This document shows positions 32,292-41,434 of a stretch of DNA of 64,000 bases, in pieces. The notes below the pieces were generated by a model. That model worked only from the letters and a program-made list of their open reading frames with translations. It had not been told where the DNA came from and did no database searches. The DNA is from Zopfochytrium polystomum. Taxonomy: Eukaryota > Chytridiomycota > Chytridiomycetes > Chytridiales > Chytridiaceae. The DNA lies in the NCBI GenBank assembly GCA_025765615.1, contig JAIVFJ010000175.1, positions 62,001 through 126,000 of the forward strand, read 5' to 3'. The position numbers were made by a program, and so were the translations under genes. Each line of letters opens with the position of its first letter. Positions within the stretch are counted from its first letter, which is position 1.

Positions 32292-32529
32292 AATTAATAA
32301 AGAAAGCTTGTGAAGGAGTGATGTTGGAAGCAAGAAAGAAAGTTGATGGTAAGGAATATAGAAATGTGTTTGTGGGCCTGAAGTCTAAATGTATTGTTTC
32401 GGATGTTTGAAATGTACAATTATTTGGAAAAGCGAACAAAAAAATTCAATCATGACAGGGAAAATATGCAAAACAAAAGATATGTGAGACTGCAAGAAAT
32501 GTTTTATATGCTGTCAAATAAAATAAAAA

Positions 32530-32595
32530 CCGGATAAAGGGGATAAAATAATAAAAAAGGGATAAAATCGGGACAAAGGGGGATAAAATAATAAA
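32530..32595 (+). repeat. Short tandem repeat (GGGATAAAATAATAAAAA type)
   Basis: Three imperfect copies of a roughly 20-bp unit, for example GGGGATAAAATAATAAAAA, directly adjoining the right telomere-like tract. Confidence 0.6.
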
Positions 32596-32608
32596 AACCT
32601 AACCCTAA
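32596..32608. repeat. Telomere-like AACCTAACCCTAA at right junction of AT-rich block
   Basis: Marks the switch from AT-rich virus-like DNA to the Helitron fragment. It has the same orientation as the left tract at 28804-28815. Confidence 0.75.
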
Positions 32609-34781
32609 GTGATCGTCGATGCCCATGGACAATTGCTCAGCTTGGAATAGCAGTGGCTAGGGAATTTCGTGCAGACCAGGTGAGTTCCATTTTCTTTTGC
32701 CTGCTGTGTTGGCCATTCCTCCTGACAGCCCATCCCAATTTTCGCTTTTCCCCCCTCAGATTCGGGGCAAAGATGTTGACAAGGATCGTCGCTGCCACTT
32801 CCTCGGCCAGATGCGGACAGCCTGTCCCCTCTGCAATGCAATCATGTTCATCCAAGAGCGGACCAGTGGATCATCAAAAAAAACCCCAACGTTTTCACTC
32901 TGCTGCAGTCGTGGTCAAGTCTCCCTGTTGCCGTTGGCTGGCCCAACTCCCTTCATCAGTGAGCTTCTCCTGGGCAATCACCGCCTGTCCAATGAGTTCC
33001 TATCCAATGCACGCAACTACAACAGTCTCATGGCGTTTGCATCTGTTGGTGCAAACATCAAAAGCCATGGCCAAGGTGTTCCAGTCTTTACCATCAGCGG
33101 ACAGCTTCACCACAGCATCTCCAACTTTTGCAACAACCCCAGGATCAGCCCAAGTTCTCTCAGATGTACATTTATGATTCTGCCCAGCAGTTCAATGCCA
33201 GAATGACGGTCGCTGGGGGATTTGGCTCCTTGCGCCCACTTCCAGAAATAGTGCAGAGGCTGCAGGCTGAATTGCTGGAGGTATGCTACTCTCTCTTCTG
33301 TTTGTGGTTTGTCAATGGCCTGATGTTGACTCCCTTTCTTTCTTCTTTGCTCTTTCCCCATCAAAGTTCAACCCATATGCCAGGCTTTATCAGACAGCTG
33401 GAGAGTGTCTGCGTCGCAATCCATCAGAAAGCTTTTGCATCCAATTTCGCTCACCCTCTGCTCAGGCGGGAGTTGTCAACTGGACCACCTACAATGCTCC
33501 AACTGGCGATGTCATTGCTGCCATCCTGCCTTCAGACCCAGAAGTGGAGGAAGGTGCCCATGGAAGCATTGTTGTTAGGGTGCTGGATGGCAGATTTGTT
33601 CAGATTCCTCCTGAACACCCCTGCTACCTGCCACTGGCCTACCCTTTGATCTTCCCCTGTGGCGACCAAGGCTGGATGGATGGTATTGCAAAAATTATAC
33701 CATGGACTGGACAGGATCAGGACAGGACAGGACAGGATCTGGACGGGACAGGACAGGATCGGGACAGGACTGGGGGTGGCCAGGGTGATGCCCTTTGTGG
33801 TGATGACAATGAGGATTCTGACGACGAAACACCTGGGGATGCCTATGGTGCTGCAGCAGATGATGCAGACCCTGAGGAGGATTTTGATCTGGAGGCAGAT
33901 GGTGATAATGCCTCTGATGGTGACAATGCCAGCAGCGACGGTGGTGAGGGGAGGGCAAAGAGGCAGACAACTGTTACAATGTCCCAGTACTAACAATACC
34001 GGCTCATGGTCCGGCTGGGCTCTCACATGCACCTGTACAGAAAGCTCTTTCAGCAGCTGATTGTGGACCTCTATGTCAGTGTGGAGACAAACCGCCTGCG
34101 CTTCATCCGCCACAACCAAAAGAAGCTGAGGGCTGCAGATTATCATGGATTGCATGATGCTGTCAGGTCAGATGTGACAATCCCTCTTCAGGTGGGGAAG
34201 CGGATAGTTCTTCCTTCCAGCTTCCCTGGCTCCCCACGCTTCATGCAGCAGCAGTACCAGGATGCAATGAGCATTGCACAAAAGTATGGGAAGCCAACTC
34301 TATTCATCACTTTCACCTGCAATCCAAAGTGGACAGAGATCACAAGCAACCTGCTTCCTGGGCAGGGTGCTGTTGACAGGCCTGACTTGGTGTCAAGGGT
34401 GTTCAACCTGAAGCTGAAGAGCGTGCTGGAGGATTTGAAAACCTGCTTTGGCAAGCAGGTTGCAGTGGTTTGGGTGGTCGAGTTTCAAAAGCGTGGCTTG
34501 CCCCATGCCCACATTGCTTCCTGGCTGGACCCCAGCGACACACCACAGAGCCCAGACGACTATGACAGATTCGTGAGTGCAGAGCTGCCTGACCCTCAGC
34601 AGGATCCAGAGCTCTACAGGATTGTCACAGAGATCATGATTCACTCTTGCTCTGACCATTGCAAACCTGCTGGCGCCTCAAAGTGCACAATGGGGTATCC
34701 CAAGCCGTGGGTTGATCAGACTCAGGTGTCTCCTGAAGGTGGCGTCAAGTACCAGCGCAAAAACAATGGACAGCATTTCAC
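32609..34781 (+). mobile_element. Helitron Rep/helicase gene, N-terminal half, broken
   Basis: After an intron-like GTGAGT...CTCAG (about 32680-32758), the order of conserved Helitron_like_N motifs is clear: CPLCNAIMFIQERT, GQVSLLPL, NARNYNSLMAFASVGAN, GVPVFTISGQLHHSI, FSQMYIYDSAQQFNARMT and FPCGDQGW. The Rep core follows: LFITFTCNPKW and the HUH motif GLPHAHI near 34497-34517. Rep nicks and joins ssDNA for rolling-circle transposition. Damage seen: a frame change near 33150-33200, TAA at 33991, a GGACAGGACAGGAT minisatellite at 33706-33776, and abrupt truncation at 34782 by element copy C, so the catalytic tyrosines and SF1B helicase are absent. Confidence 0.8.
33706..33776 (+). repeat. GGACAGGACAGGAT minisatellite inside Helitron gene
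   Basis: About seven imperfect 10-14-bp units, translated as repeated TGQDRDRT-like peptides within the broken Rep gene. An expansion by slippage. Confidence 0.8.
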
Positions 34782-35335
34782 CCTAGACATATCCATCCGG
34801 CGCCCCATCAGTGCAAACGAAGCCAATGAGTGCTAACGAAGCCCGACCGCGTCCCACAGAGGGTGGGGTCATCAGCGTTCCCACAGAAGCCCTTGCATCA
34901 GCGTTCCCACAGAGCCTGTCAATTATGGCAATTGATTTTTTTGTCAATTTTTTCATTTTGTTATGGATTTGCATAAGGGCAAAAAAAAACTATGTCCTCA
35001 CTGCGTCCCACAGAGTGCGCTCCAACAGCGTCCCGCCGAGCGCCTCTCATCAGCGTTCCCACAGAGAAAAACGAAGCTGCGTCCCACAGAGCAGGCCCCC
35101 CAACAGCGTTCCCACAGACAGAGTCCGTCAATAATTTTTTTTGTCAATTTTTTGATTTTGTTATGGTTTTACGTGAGGGCAAAAAAAACTATGTCCTCAC
35201 TGCGTCCCACAGAGAGAGCACTCACAGCGTCCCCACAGAGTCCCAGTCCCCACTGCGTCCCACAGAGAGCGCCTCCACAGCGTCCCCACAGAGCCCCCAC
35301 AAGCAATTGATTTTTTTTCTCAATTTATTTCACCA
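34782..35335 (+). repeat. Dispersed element copy C with GCGTCCCACAGAG minisatellite
   Basis: Begins CCTAGACATATCCATCCGG and contains two rounds of the T-rich core followed by AAAAAAACTATGTCCTCACTG, with many GCGTCCCACAGAG units. It shares GTGCTAACGAAGCCCGACCG with copy B. It interrupts the Helitron gene. The right end is not sharp. Confidence 0.65.
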
Positions 35336-35404
35336 CATTCCCCACACCTCCTCCTCCAGCGCCGACGATGGCGACTCGGTCGATCGTCGTCGTACTTGTA
35401 GTAC

Positions 35405-35933
35405 GTGTCTCATTTGTCATTGGCTGTCGGCGGCGGCGCGCAAGACGGCACCCTCCTCGAGCGCATCTACTCGGACGAGGATGACGAGGACCACGACGAC
35501 GATCACCGCAACGATGGCGACGGTGGTGTCGAGGACTACAACAGCGCCGACCTGGGCTTACGGCTCTCCACCTCCCGCTCCCTGCCGTCTTCCCATAGCC
35601 TCAGCCACCTGCTGAACCACCATAACCAGCAAGACGGCCGCCGCCGCTTCCGTCTCCGCTCCGACTTTGTTGCCCTCTGCGCAACCTTACCCCCCCGGCG
35701 CGTCGGTGCCCCCACACTCGCCATCCTCGCCTACCTGGTGCTCTTGCCGGGTCATGTCCGCCCTGACGACCATGCCTGCCGCCGTCGCGCCCCTCTCCGA
35801 GACGGAGCTGCCAGGCGCCTTTTCCGGCGCCGCTGCCTGGGAGCACCTGCAGGCCATCACCGCCGTGCCGCACATGTACAACAGCGCCTATGTCGCCAGC
35901 GAGACTGACTACCGCGTCTACACGTTTACGTGA
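35405..35933 (+). CDS. GC-rich gene segment of unknown function, paralogue of 28459-28803
   Basis: Opens with MSHLSLAVGGGAQDGTLLER and an Asp-rich stretch (IYSDEDDEDHDDDHRND). After a frame change it gives VAPLSETELPGAFSGAAAWE and ends HMYNSAYVASETDYRVYTF, followed by a GTGAGG donor-like site at 35930. The segment between (35600-35760) is probably intron or insertion. It may form the 5' exons of the SH3/TM gene that follows, although my reading leaves a phase mismatch at that junction. Unknown family. Confidence 0.4.
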
Positions 35934-36049
35934 GGCCAACCATCGTTAGTCCCGCTCACCCATCCTCCTTGTCCCATCACGCCGAAAATCTGGGTGTGCG
36001 CTTTGTGACGCAGACCACCGCCGACTCCACTATCCTGTGTCTCTTCCAG

Positions 36050-36775
36050 CTCATCTTTATCGGCGCGGTCGGCAGCGGCGTCTCATTCCTCATTGCCATT
36101 ATTGTGGAACGGACCTTGCATCGCTGGGCGGCGGCGGCTGGTACGATGCGCACAGCCAGCAGCAGCAGCAGTCCCAGGCGCGGCAGCAGCCATCACCACC
36201 CGCAGTACATGCAGCAGGCGCCGCTTGACGGCGGCCTCGTGGCCGGCAGCGCCGTCGGCCTTTGGCTCGAACGTGTCAGGCGGCGGCGTGTCGTCCCGCT
36301 GCCGCTGGGCCAGTCCTCGCTCCGCGGCGGCCTGATGGACGGCGCCAATGGCAGCAATGGCGGCGCTCCCGTCATGTTGGAAAACAAAGAAGTCGTCTTC
36401 AACCACATCCCCAACCTCTCTGACGAAATCTACCTCTACATCAGCGACCCCGTCATAGTCAAATGCAAGTTCAACGACGGCTGGGGCTTTGGCTTCAACA
36501 TGACCACCAAGATGGAGGGCTCGTTCCCACACACCTACGTTGCGCCCTGCGTCAACGAGTCCGACGTGGCCAGTGGTGGTGGTGGTGGCGGCGGCAGCCT
36601 TCCTGGGGGGAACCAGTGGATCGACGGCATCGAGCGCGCCAGCTTCCAGATTCGACAGCGTAGAAGTAGCATCTTTGGCCCGCCCAGCGGGTTCAACGAG
36701 TTCGTGGACGGCACCGGACTTGGCAGCGGCACGGCTGGGAGCGACGTGGGGCGCTTACTGCATGAGTCAGTTTAG
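36050..36775 (+). CDS. Membrane protein with SH3 domain (3' exon)
   Basis: After a TCTTCCAG acceptor at 36042-36049 the exon begins LIFIGAVGSGVSFLIAIIVE, a clear transmembrane segment, then a basic juxtamembrane region and a Ser/Gly-rich stretch. An SH3 domain follows with the hallmark residues: ...DEIYLYISDPVIVKCKFN (ALYxY-like and RT-loop), DGWGFGFNMTT (the W-x-x-G segment) and GSFPHTYVAPC (GxFPxNYV). Single-pass fungal SH3 proteins of this layout act at the plasma membrane in polarity and cell-wall signalling (family knowledge). The 5' exons and signal sequence are not resolved. Stop at 36773-36775. Confidence 0.6.
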   Translation, partial: LIFIGAVGSGVSFLIAIIVERTLHRWAAAAGTMRTASSSSSPRRGSSHHHPQYMQQAPLDGGLVAGSAVGLWLERVRRRRVVPLPLGQSSLRGGLMDGANGSNGGAPVMLENKEVVFNHIPNLSDEIYLYISDPVIVKCKFNDGWGFGFNMTTKMEGSFPHTYVAPCVNESDVASGGGGGGGSLPGGNQWIDGIERASFQIRQRRSSIFGPPSGFNEFVDGTGLGSGTAGSDVGRLLHESV

Positions 36776-37319
36776 AGTAGCCCTGAACTGCTTTTCATCT
36801 CTGCAAGAGCGGAAGCGAACAAAGCTGAAAAAAAAGCATGCAATGACCATTTGCGAGGGAGGGCCGAGAATCGAGAAAATCAACCCCAAATCTGTGTGCT
36901 TGGAACAGAACGGTGGGGGGGTTCTGTGGGTTCCTTGAAAAATAAGAGAGAGAAGAAACAGAAAATACCTAAAAGACGCTTCACAAGCGGCGGGACGCTC
37001 CTCGAGAAGGAAAGCTCCTTTGAGGGGTCAAGTTATGCATTTGGGGAGGGTTAGGGGGAAAGGCGTGCTCTGTGTGTGTGGCTGATCTCGGATCGTGATT
37101 TTCCGTCAGGATCTTGATTTGCGGGGTGATGGGGGAGAGACTGCAACGCGCCTGCTCGTGAAACAAGATCGATGATCGCTGCTAGAAATAGACCAAATAA
37201 GGATACGACTCGGAGAAAATCAAGAGACTTTGTGCGCTCACAGGTGTGGGAGGAAGGGGAGTTAAGCTGTACTGGGTGAGTTTTTTTTCCAGGTTTTTTT
37301 TTTTTAATATTTGTGCTTT
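36776..37319. other. Intergenic DNA
   Basis: 3' flank of the SH3 gene followed by GGTTAGGGGGA-containing and T-rich sequence. No gene seen. Confidence 0.4.
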
Positions 37320-37324
37320 CTGAC

Positions 37325-37652
37325 CATGTCAACAATTCGTGGCGCACGAAGACCCCGCCGCCGCCGTGGCACATGTCATCATTGTGTTCATGGCCGCCTT
37401 CGATCGAATTGAGGAGCACCAGCCGTTGATCGACCTGGTGAATCCAGACATGGATTCAGGTATGCGCGCCTTTGTTTGATGGAGCCAGCGTGCACGTGTG
37501 GGAGAGCTGGCCTGGAACGCGGACGGCAATGACAATGATGACGAGGATGCGAGCCAGACGGTGCCGTCCTGGCTGGTTCTCCGTGTGGTCGATGGCGGCG
37601 GCGGTGGCGGCAAAGAGGCGGTGGTGCTGGCGGCGGCTTGGTCGGGTATCTG
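37325..37652 (+). CDS. Two candidate exons of an unrecognised gene
   Basis: An exon-like stretch at about 37337-37459 reads AHVIIVFMAAFDRIEEHQPL and IDLVNPDMDS before a GTATGC donor. A second open stretch, about 37511-37650, reads NADGNDNDDEDASQTVPSWL followed by VLRVVDGG and a Gly run, up to a GTATCT donor-like site. Natural residue composition suggests coding sequence. No domain, start or stop can be supported. Confidence 0.3.
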
Positions 37653-37666
37653 GTGTCTGTGATAGA

Positions 37667-37738
37667 GACAAAAAGACAATGAATGAAAGAAAAGAAAAAA
37701 AGAGAAAAGAAGTACAGCTCTGTCCGATGTCAGCAAAC
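37667..37738 (+). repeat. Dispersed 75-bp repeat (copy 1)
   Basis: An AAAGACAATGAATGAAAGAA-type block ending GTCCGATGTCAGCA recurs with few changes at about 41440-41508. Unknown nature; possibly a short non-autonomous element. Confidence 0.7.
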
Positions 37739-38124
37739 TTTGGTCTCATCCACGCCCATCAATCGCAGCCCACCATGACCGCCTCGCCCGCTGCGCCTGC
37801 CAAAGCCTGGTGGTCCGCCACGACCGCAGCCACTCCCTCCGCCGTGGAACCTTCATGGGCTGCCGCACCTGCGACCGCCAAGCCAATGATTGCCACCCCC
37901 AAGTCTCACATACCTTTCTGTTGTTAGTTTAGACAGGAGCTCCTTGTCTGATTGTGATGAATGGCGCCCGGAGCGAATCAAAAACCGCGTCGTCGCAGCA
38001 GGACATGGGTAGTTGTGAGGGGAATAATGTGGGAAGGATAAGGAAACGGAGTTGGGGACGCGGGGCGGAAAACGTGACGGTGAGGACATGAAAAACAACT
38101 TCAGAGTCGCTGGAAGGGGGGCAG
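37739..38124. other. Intergenic DNA
   Basis: No supported gene. Confidence 0.35.
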
Positions 38125-38373
38125 TCAGCTACCAGCGTCCGGAGCAGCAGGCACACCGTCGTCGTCATTGTTGTTGCTGTTGTTCTCGCTCATCTTTGTG
38201 ATCTTTGCATCGGGTTCCGCTGCTCTTGCCCCTGGTGCGGGGACGGCCTGCTGCTGCTGCTGCTGCGGTGGTGGCGACTGGGCTGGAGTCCCCAACACGA
38301 TCTCGCGCAGCTGGGCAAGCTGCGATTCGAGGTCCATGACATACTCGGCCAGGTTCGCGGCTTCGACAGGCAT
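38125..38373 (-). CDS. 82-residue protein with N-terminal coiled coil, unknown function
   Basis: ATG at 38371-38373 and TAG at 38125-38127. Residues 1-27 have a heptad pattern (ANLAEYVMDLESQLAQLREI) typical of a short leucine zipper. A Pro/Gln tract, then a polar tail with NNSNNNDDDG, follow. The protein could be a dimerising regulator; no family is recognised. It lies 160 bp downstream of the PB1/TM gene on the same strand. A GGTAGCTG donor-like site overlaps the stop, so the gene might continue by splicing. Confidence 0.5.
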   Translation of the reverse strand: MPVEAANLAEYVMDLESQLAQLREIVLGTPAQSPPPQQQQQQAVPAPGARAAEPDAKITKMSENNSNNNDDDGVPAAPDAGS

Positions 38374-38532
38374 TTTCTATATAAACTGATATCGTGAGGG
38401 GAAAGGATGTGCCTTATCGCTCGAAGCTGGACGAAGAAATGGGCAACGAGGAGTAAAGGGGAAATGGGAAAAGAAGAACGGTGGCACCTGCGCTCTCACG
38501 AAACGCGCCGCAGTCAATCCATAGGTGGCTCG

Positions 38533-39157
38533 TCAGCAGAGTGAGCAGCAGCCCAACAGGAACGGGCACACAAGAGCTACCAAAGAGGCGATAACTACGG
38601 GTGCCAGGAGCGACCCGAATTTCGACGGCTCGCCCTTTCCCCTCCCCGTCCGTCCGGTGTTCGAGTCTGTACGCGACTGGACTGCCACGAGGGTCAGCGA
38701 CAGTGAGACTGCTCCGCCCGACGCAAGAGCCCTGTTGTCATCCAGGCTTTCTTCCGATGCTCCCATCAGTCCTATCGACGCCAAAGAAAACCTGGCCGCG
38801 TGTTACCGGAGATGCTTCCGCCAGCGGATTCACCAGAAGCCATACAAGACAATCGTCTTGTTTGTGCCATCTGCCGTTGCGAATCGATCAATAGTATCAC
38901 TCTCGCCCAACCGACGGCACGCTCCATCTCAACTGACTCACGCACATCTGTATCGGATTCGAGGTGCACAAAGTCACCCTCGTCGTCGATGTACAAAAGC
39001 AGCAGCGCTTCGTCCTTTCCGAGCACCGCTACCCTCAGGTGACTTGAACTGAGCTTAGCGACAACTGCTGCCGTCGCGCCGCCAGGCTGTTGGTCGGACT
39101 CTCCACGCGAAGGACTTTGCCACTGTCGAATCCTTCACTTTGAAAGTGAACACTCAT
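38533..39157 (-). CDS. PB1-domain protein with C-terminal transmembrane segment
   Basis: Minus strand. The start at 39155-39157 reads MSVHFQSEGFDSGKVLRVES, then SPTNSLAARRQQL. An intron ending CTAAGCTCAG near 39070 leads to HLRVAVLGKDEALLLLYIDD and EGDFVHLESDTDVRE. The DDEGD-x-V-x-L-x-SD-x-D acidic cluster is the PB1 OPCA signature. PB1 domains pair with other PB1 domains in signalling scaffolds. After a further frame change (intron or shift near 38790), a segment ends with a hydrophobic run, LLAPVVIASLVALVCPFLLG, before TGA at 38533. Exon borders are tentative. Confidence 0.5.
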
Positions 39158-39164
39158 TGACAGG

Positions 39165-39282
39165 TGCATCCGCGCATCTCGCTTCAGGGCAAACCATGTC
39201 ATTGCCTACACCAAAGAAGAGTGCGGTTACCGCACTGTGCTCGTGGAGACTGTCCTCGCAGTCGCCTGCAAGCCCAGCCATT
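39165..39282 (+). CDS. Candidate exon cut by dispersed element copy D
   Basis: After a TTGACAG acceptor-like site, one frame reads IRASRFRANHVIAYTKEECG then YRTVLVETVLAVACKP before meeting the CCAAGACATATCAATCC start of copy D. The composition is protein-like but the segment overlaps the 5' region of the opposite-strand PB1 gene. Unknown function; weak evidence. Confidence 0.25.
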
Positions 39283-39803
39283 CCAAGACATATCAATCCA
39301 GCCTGTTTGGGGACGATCAGTCCGTTTGCCCACAGCATCCAAGTTTGTCTTCTGCATTTGTTTTTTTTTGTCATTTTTTCTTTTGTTATGGTTTCGCTTC
39401 ACCACAGCGTCCAAGTTTGTCTTTCGACCCGACTGCGTCCCACAGAGAGCGCCCTCTCATCAGCGTTCCCACAGAGTCCCTCGCATCAGCGTTCCCACAG
39501 AGTTTGCCAATTTCAGTAATTTTTTTTGTCATTTTTTTCATTTTGTTATGGTTTTACGTGAGGGCAGAAAACTATGTCCTCACTGCGTCCGACAGAGAGC
39601 GCCCCCACAGCATCCCCACAGAGACTATATCCCCACTGCGTCCCACAGAGAGTGCCCCCACAGCGTCCCCACAGAGCCCCCACAACAATTGATTTTTTTT
39701 GTCTATTTATTTCACCACAGCGTCCCCACAGAGTCCCCGCAGCGTCCCTTTTTGGCATTTTCGTTTTGTTATAGTTTTACGTTAAGGCAAAAAAATATGT
39801 CCC
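39283..39803 (+). repeat. Dispersed element copy D with GCGTCCCACAGAG minisatellite
   Basis: Begins CCAAGACATATCAATCCAGC and ends AAAAAAATATGTCCCC. It has the same T-rich cores and the same GCGTCCCACAGAG / GCGTCCCCACAGAG units as copies B and C. The ends TATGTC versus GACATA are again inverted. Confidence 0.65.
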
Positions 39804-40985
39804 CGTCACAATGATCGCGATCTCTTCATCCTCGTCTGCAAACGAGGAGCTGGACCGGTGGAGGTGGCGCTGCTGAGGCAGCGGACGCTGGGCTGGTGTG
39901 CCTGTGCGACGAGCAACGCTAACTGGCTGGTGATGACGCGCAACTGCAACGGGCGCCCGCTGCGGCTTCAGCAATCTTCATCATGATCGTCGTCGGCACA
40001 GCAGAGCAGCAACCTGTCGACCACGCCGACGCCTTGCGCGCGGGCAGCTGCCAGTCCGGCAAGTCGACAGGTTGCCGCTCCACTGAGCGTCCTCCCACTC
40101 TCTGGGCGCCTCCTCTCCACCGACGTCGCCGCCAGCGTCCCTGTAGAAGCCGTGACCCAACAGACACCTCCATCACTCGCTCCACCACCACGCACCTCCA
40201 GCTCCCAGTACTGCTGCAACACCCCCTCCGCCGCTGACACCCGCGCCGCTGCGTCCCCAAACGCGCGCTCGATCACGTCCACCCCGACGCCCTAGCTCGC
40301 CCAGCATTGTCTGCTTTGCCCGGTACTGAGAACCGCCAGCAACCGCGACTGCTGCTTTTCCGCCGCCGCGTCGCTGCTGGTGCCGTTGGCGTTGTTGCTG
40401 CTGATGGTGCGGCAAGCCCGAAGAGCACCGCCGCAAGCTCCTCGGCCGTCATCTGCGGTGCTCCGCCCGAGGTCTCGTCAGAACCACCGCTGATCGCCGC
40501 TGCTGCCGCCTCTGCGGCTAGCAGCCCCATCGCAGCCTTGATCACCGCCGCGAGATCCGCTCTCCAAACACAGCAGCAACAGCGAACCCTAACCCTGCTC
40601 TTACCGACGACCGCGCTAAGTAAGTACCCCGCCTGAGACGCCAGCGCCGCTGATCGAGCCCCTGCCGCCACCGCCGCCGCCGCCGCTTGTGACGACAACG
40701 CGAGGCCCGCACCTGCGATCGCGATCGGCGCCACGCCGCCTCTGCCAATCCTGATCACGCCGCCGAGCCCGATTCCACCGCCGCCGCCCACGCACAGCAG
40801 CACGCCCGAACCCGCCGCCCCCGCAGACGCCGGCGGCAGTTCTAGCAGGTCCGGCACGACCAGGTCCATCGTAAAGAACGTAGACGGCCCGCCTGCCTTG
40901 TACACTCTGTTGCAATGCGCCCCAGGCGCCGACGCCGCGGGTTGCTGCCTGGTGGCGGCGGCGGCGATCGGCGGGAGCGTAGTTG
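39804..40985. other. GC-rich DNA without resolved gene
   Basis: Long Ala/Gly/Arg-rich open frames on both strands are a by-product of high GC and are not called. A telomere-like AACCCTAACCCT lies at 40585-40596. Broken genes are possible. Confidence 0.4.
40585..40596. repeat. Short interstitial telomere-like sequence
   Basis: AACCCTAACCCT within GC-rich DNA, in the same orientation as the other tracts in the window. Confidence 0.6.
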
Positions 40986-41162
40986 TCGTACCGCTGCCAC
41001 CGCTTTGGTTTGCTGATCAACCACGCGGAGCTCGAGCGGCAGCTGGTTTGTTTCCTCGGGAGCATTCTCAAGATTGGCGCGTTCACCCCAGTGTCGAAGG
41101 TGACAGGGGAGTTGGCAGACGTCGACAGCACTGCGCGGCTGCTCCACAAGCACGGCGCCTGA
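40986..41162 (+). CDS. Candidate 3' exon of an unrecognised gene
   Basis: One frame reads FGLLINHAELERQLVCFLGS, then ILKIGAFTPVSKVTGELADV and DSTARLLHKHGA before TGA at 41160-41162. This amphipathic helical composition differs from the Arg/Ala-rich noise in the other frames. No upstream exon can be fixed. Confidence 0.3.
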   Translation, partial: SYRCHRFGLLINHAELERQLVCFLGSILKIGAFTPVSKVTGELADVDSTARLLHKHGA

Positions 41163-41401
41163 TTCGGCTGGTCGGCCCCGGCCGCGAGTGAATCGGCAGC
41201 AGCGCCGCGACCGTGTCTGCGGACTTGGCGGTCTCCGCCGCCGCGCCGGCGTCAGTGGGAGGGAGTGATGTGGGTATACGCGTATGAGGGAGAGATTTTT
41301 TAGAGCGCTATTTACATATGGCACTGTTGAAGGAACTTAACTTCGCCGTTGTTGTTGCAAGGAGGTGCCCGTTGGGCGGAATCGCTCACAACCACCCACG
41401 C

Positions 41402-41434
<33 letters not shown>

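Noticed and set aside
35000..35300. CRISPR-like array of GCGTCCCACAGAG units
   Set aside because: Irregular spacing, low-complexity spacers and eukaryotic repeat context; a minisatellite within a dispersed element.
38525..39052. 175-codon plus-strand ORF
   Set aside because: Lies opposite the PB1/TM gene, whose minus-strand frames carry the recognisable PB1 acidic cluster.
40273..40905. 210-codon Ala/Gly-rich minus-strand ORF
   Set aside because: High-GC noise frame; a competing natural-looking frame exists and no domain is present.
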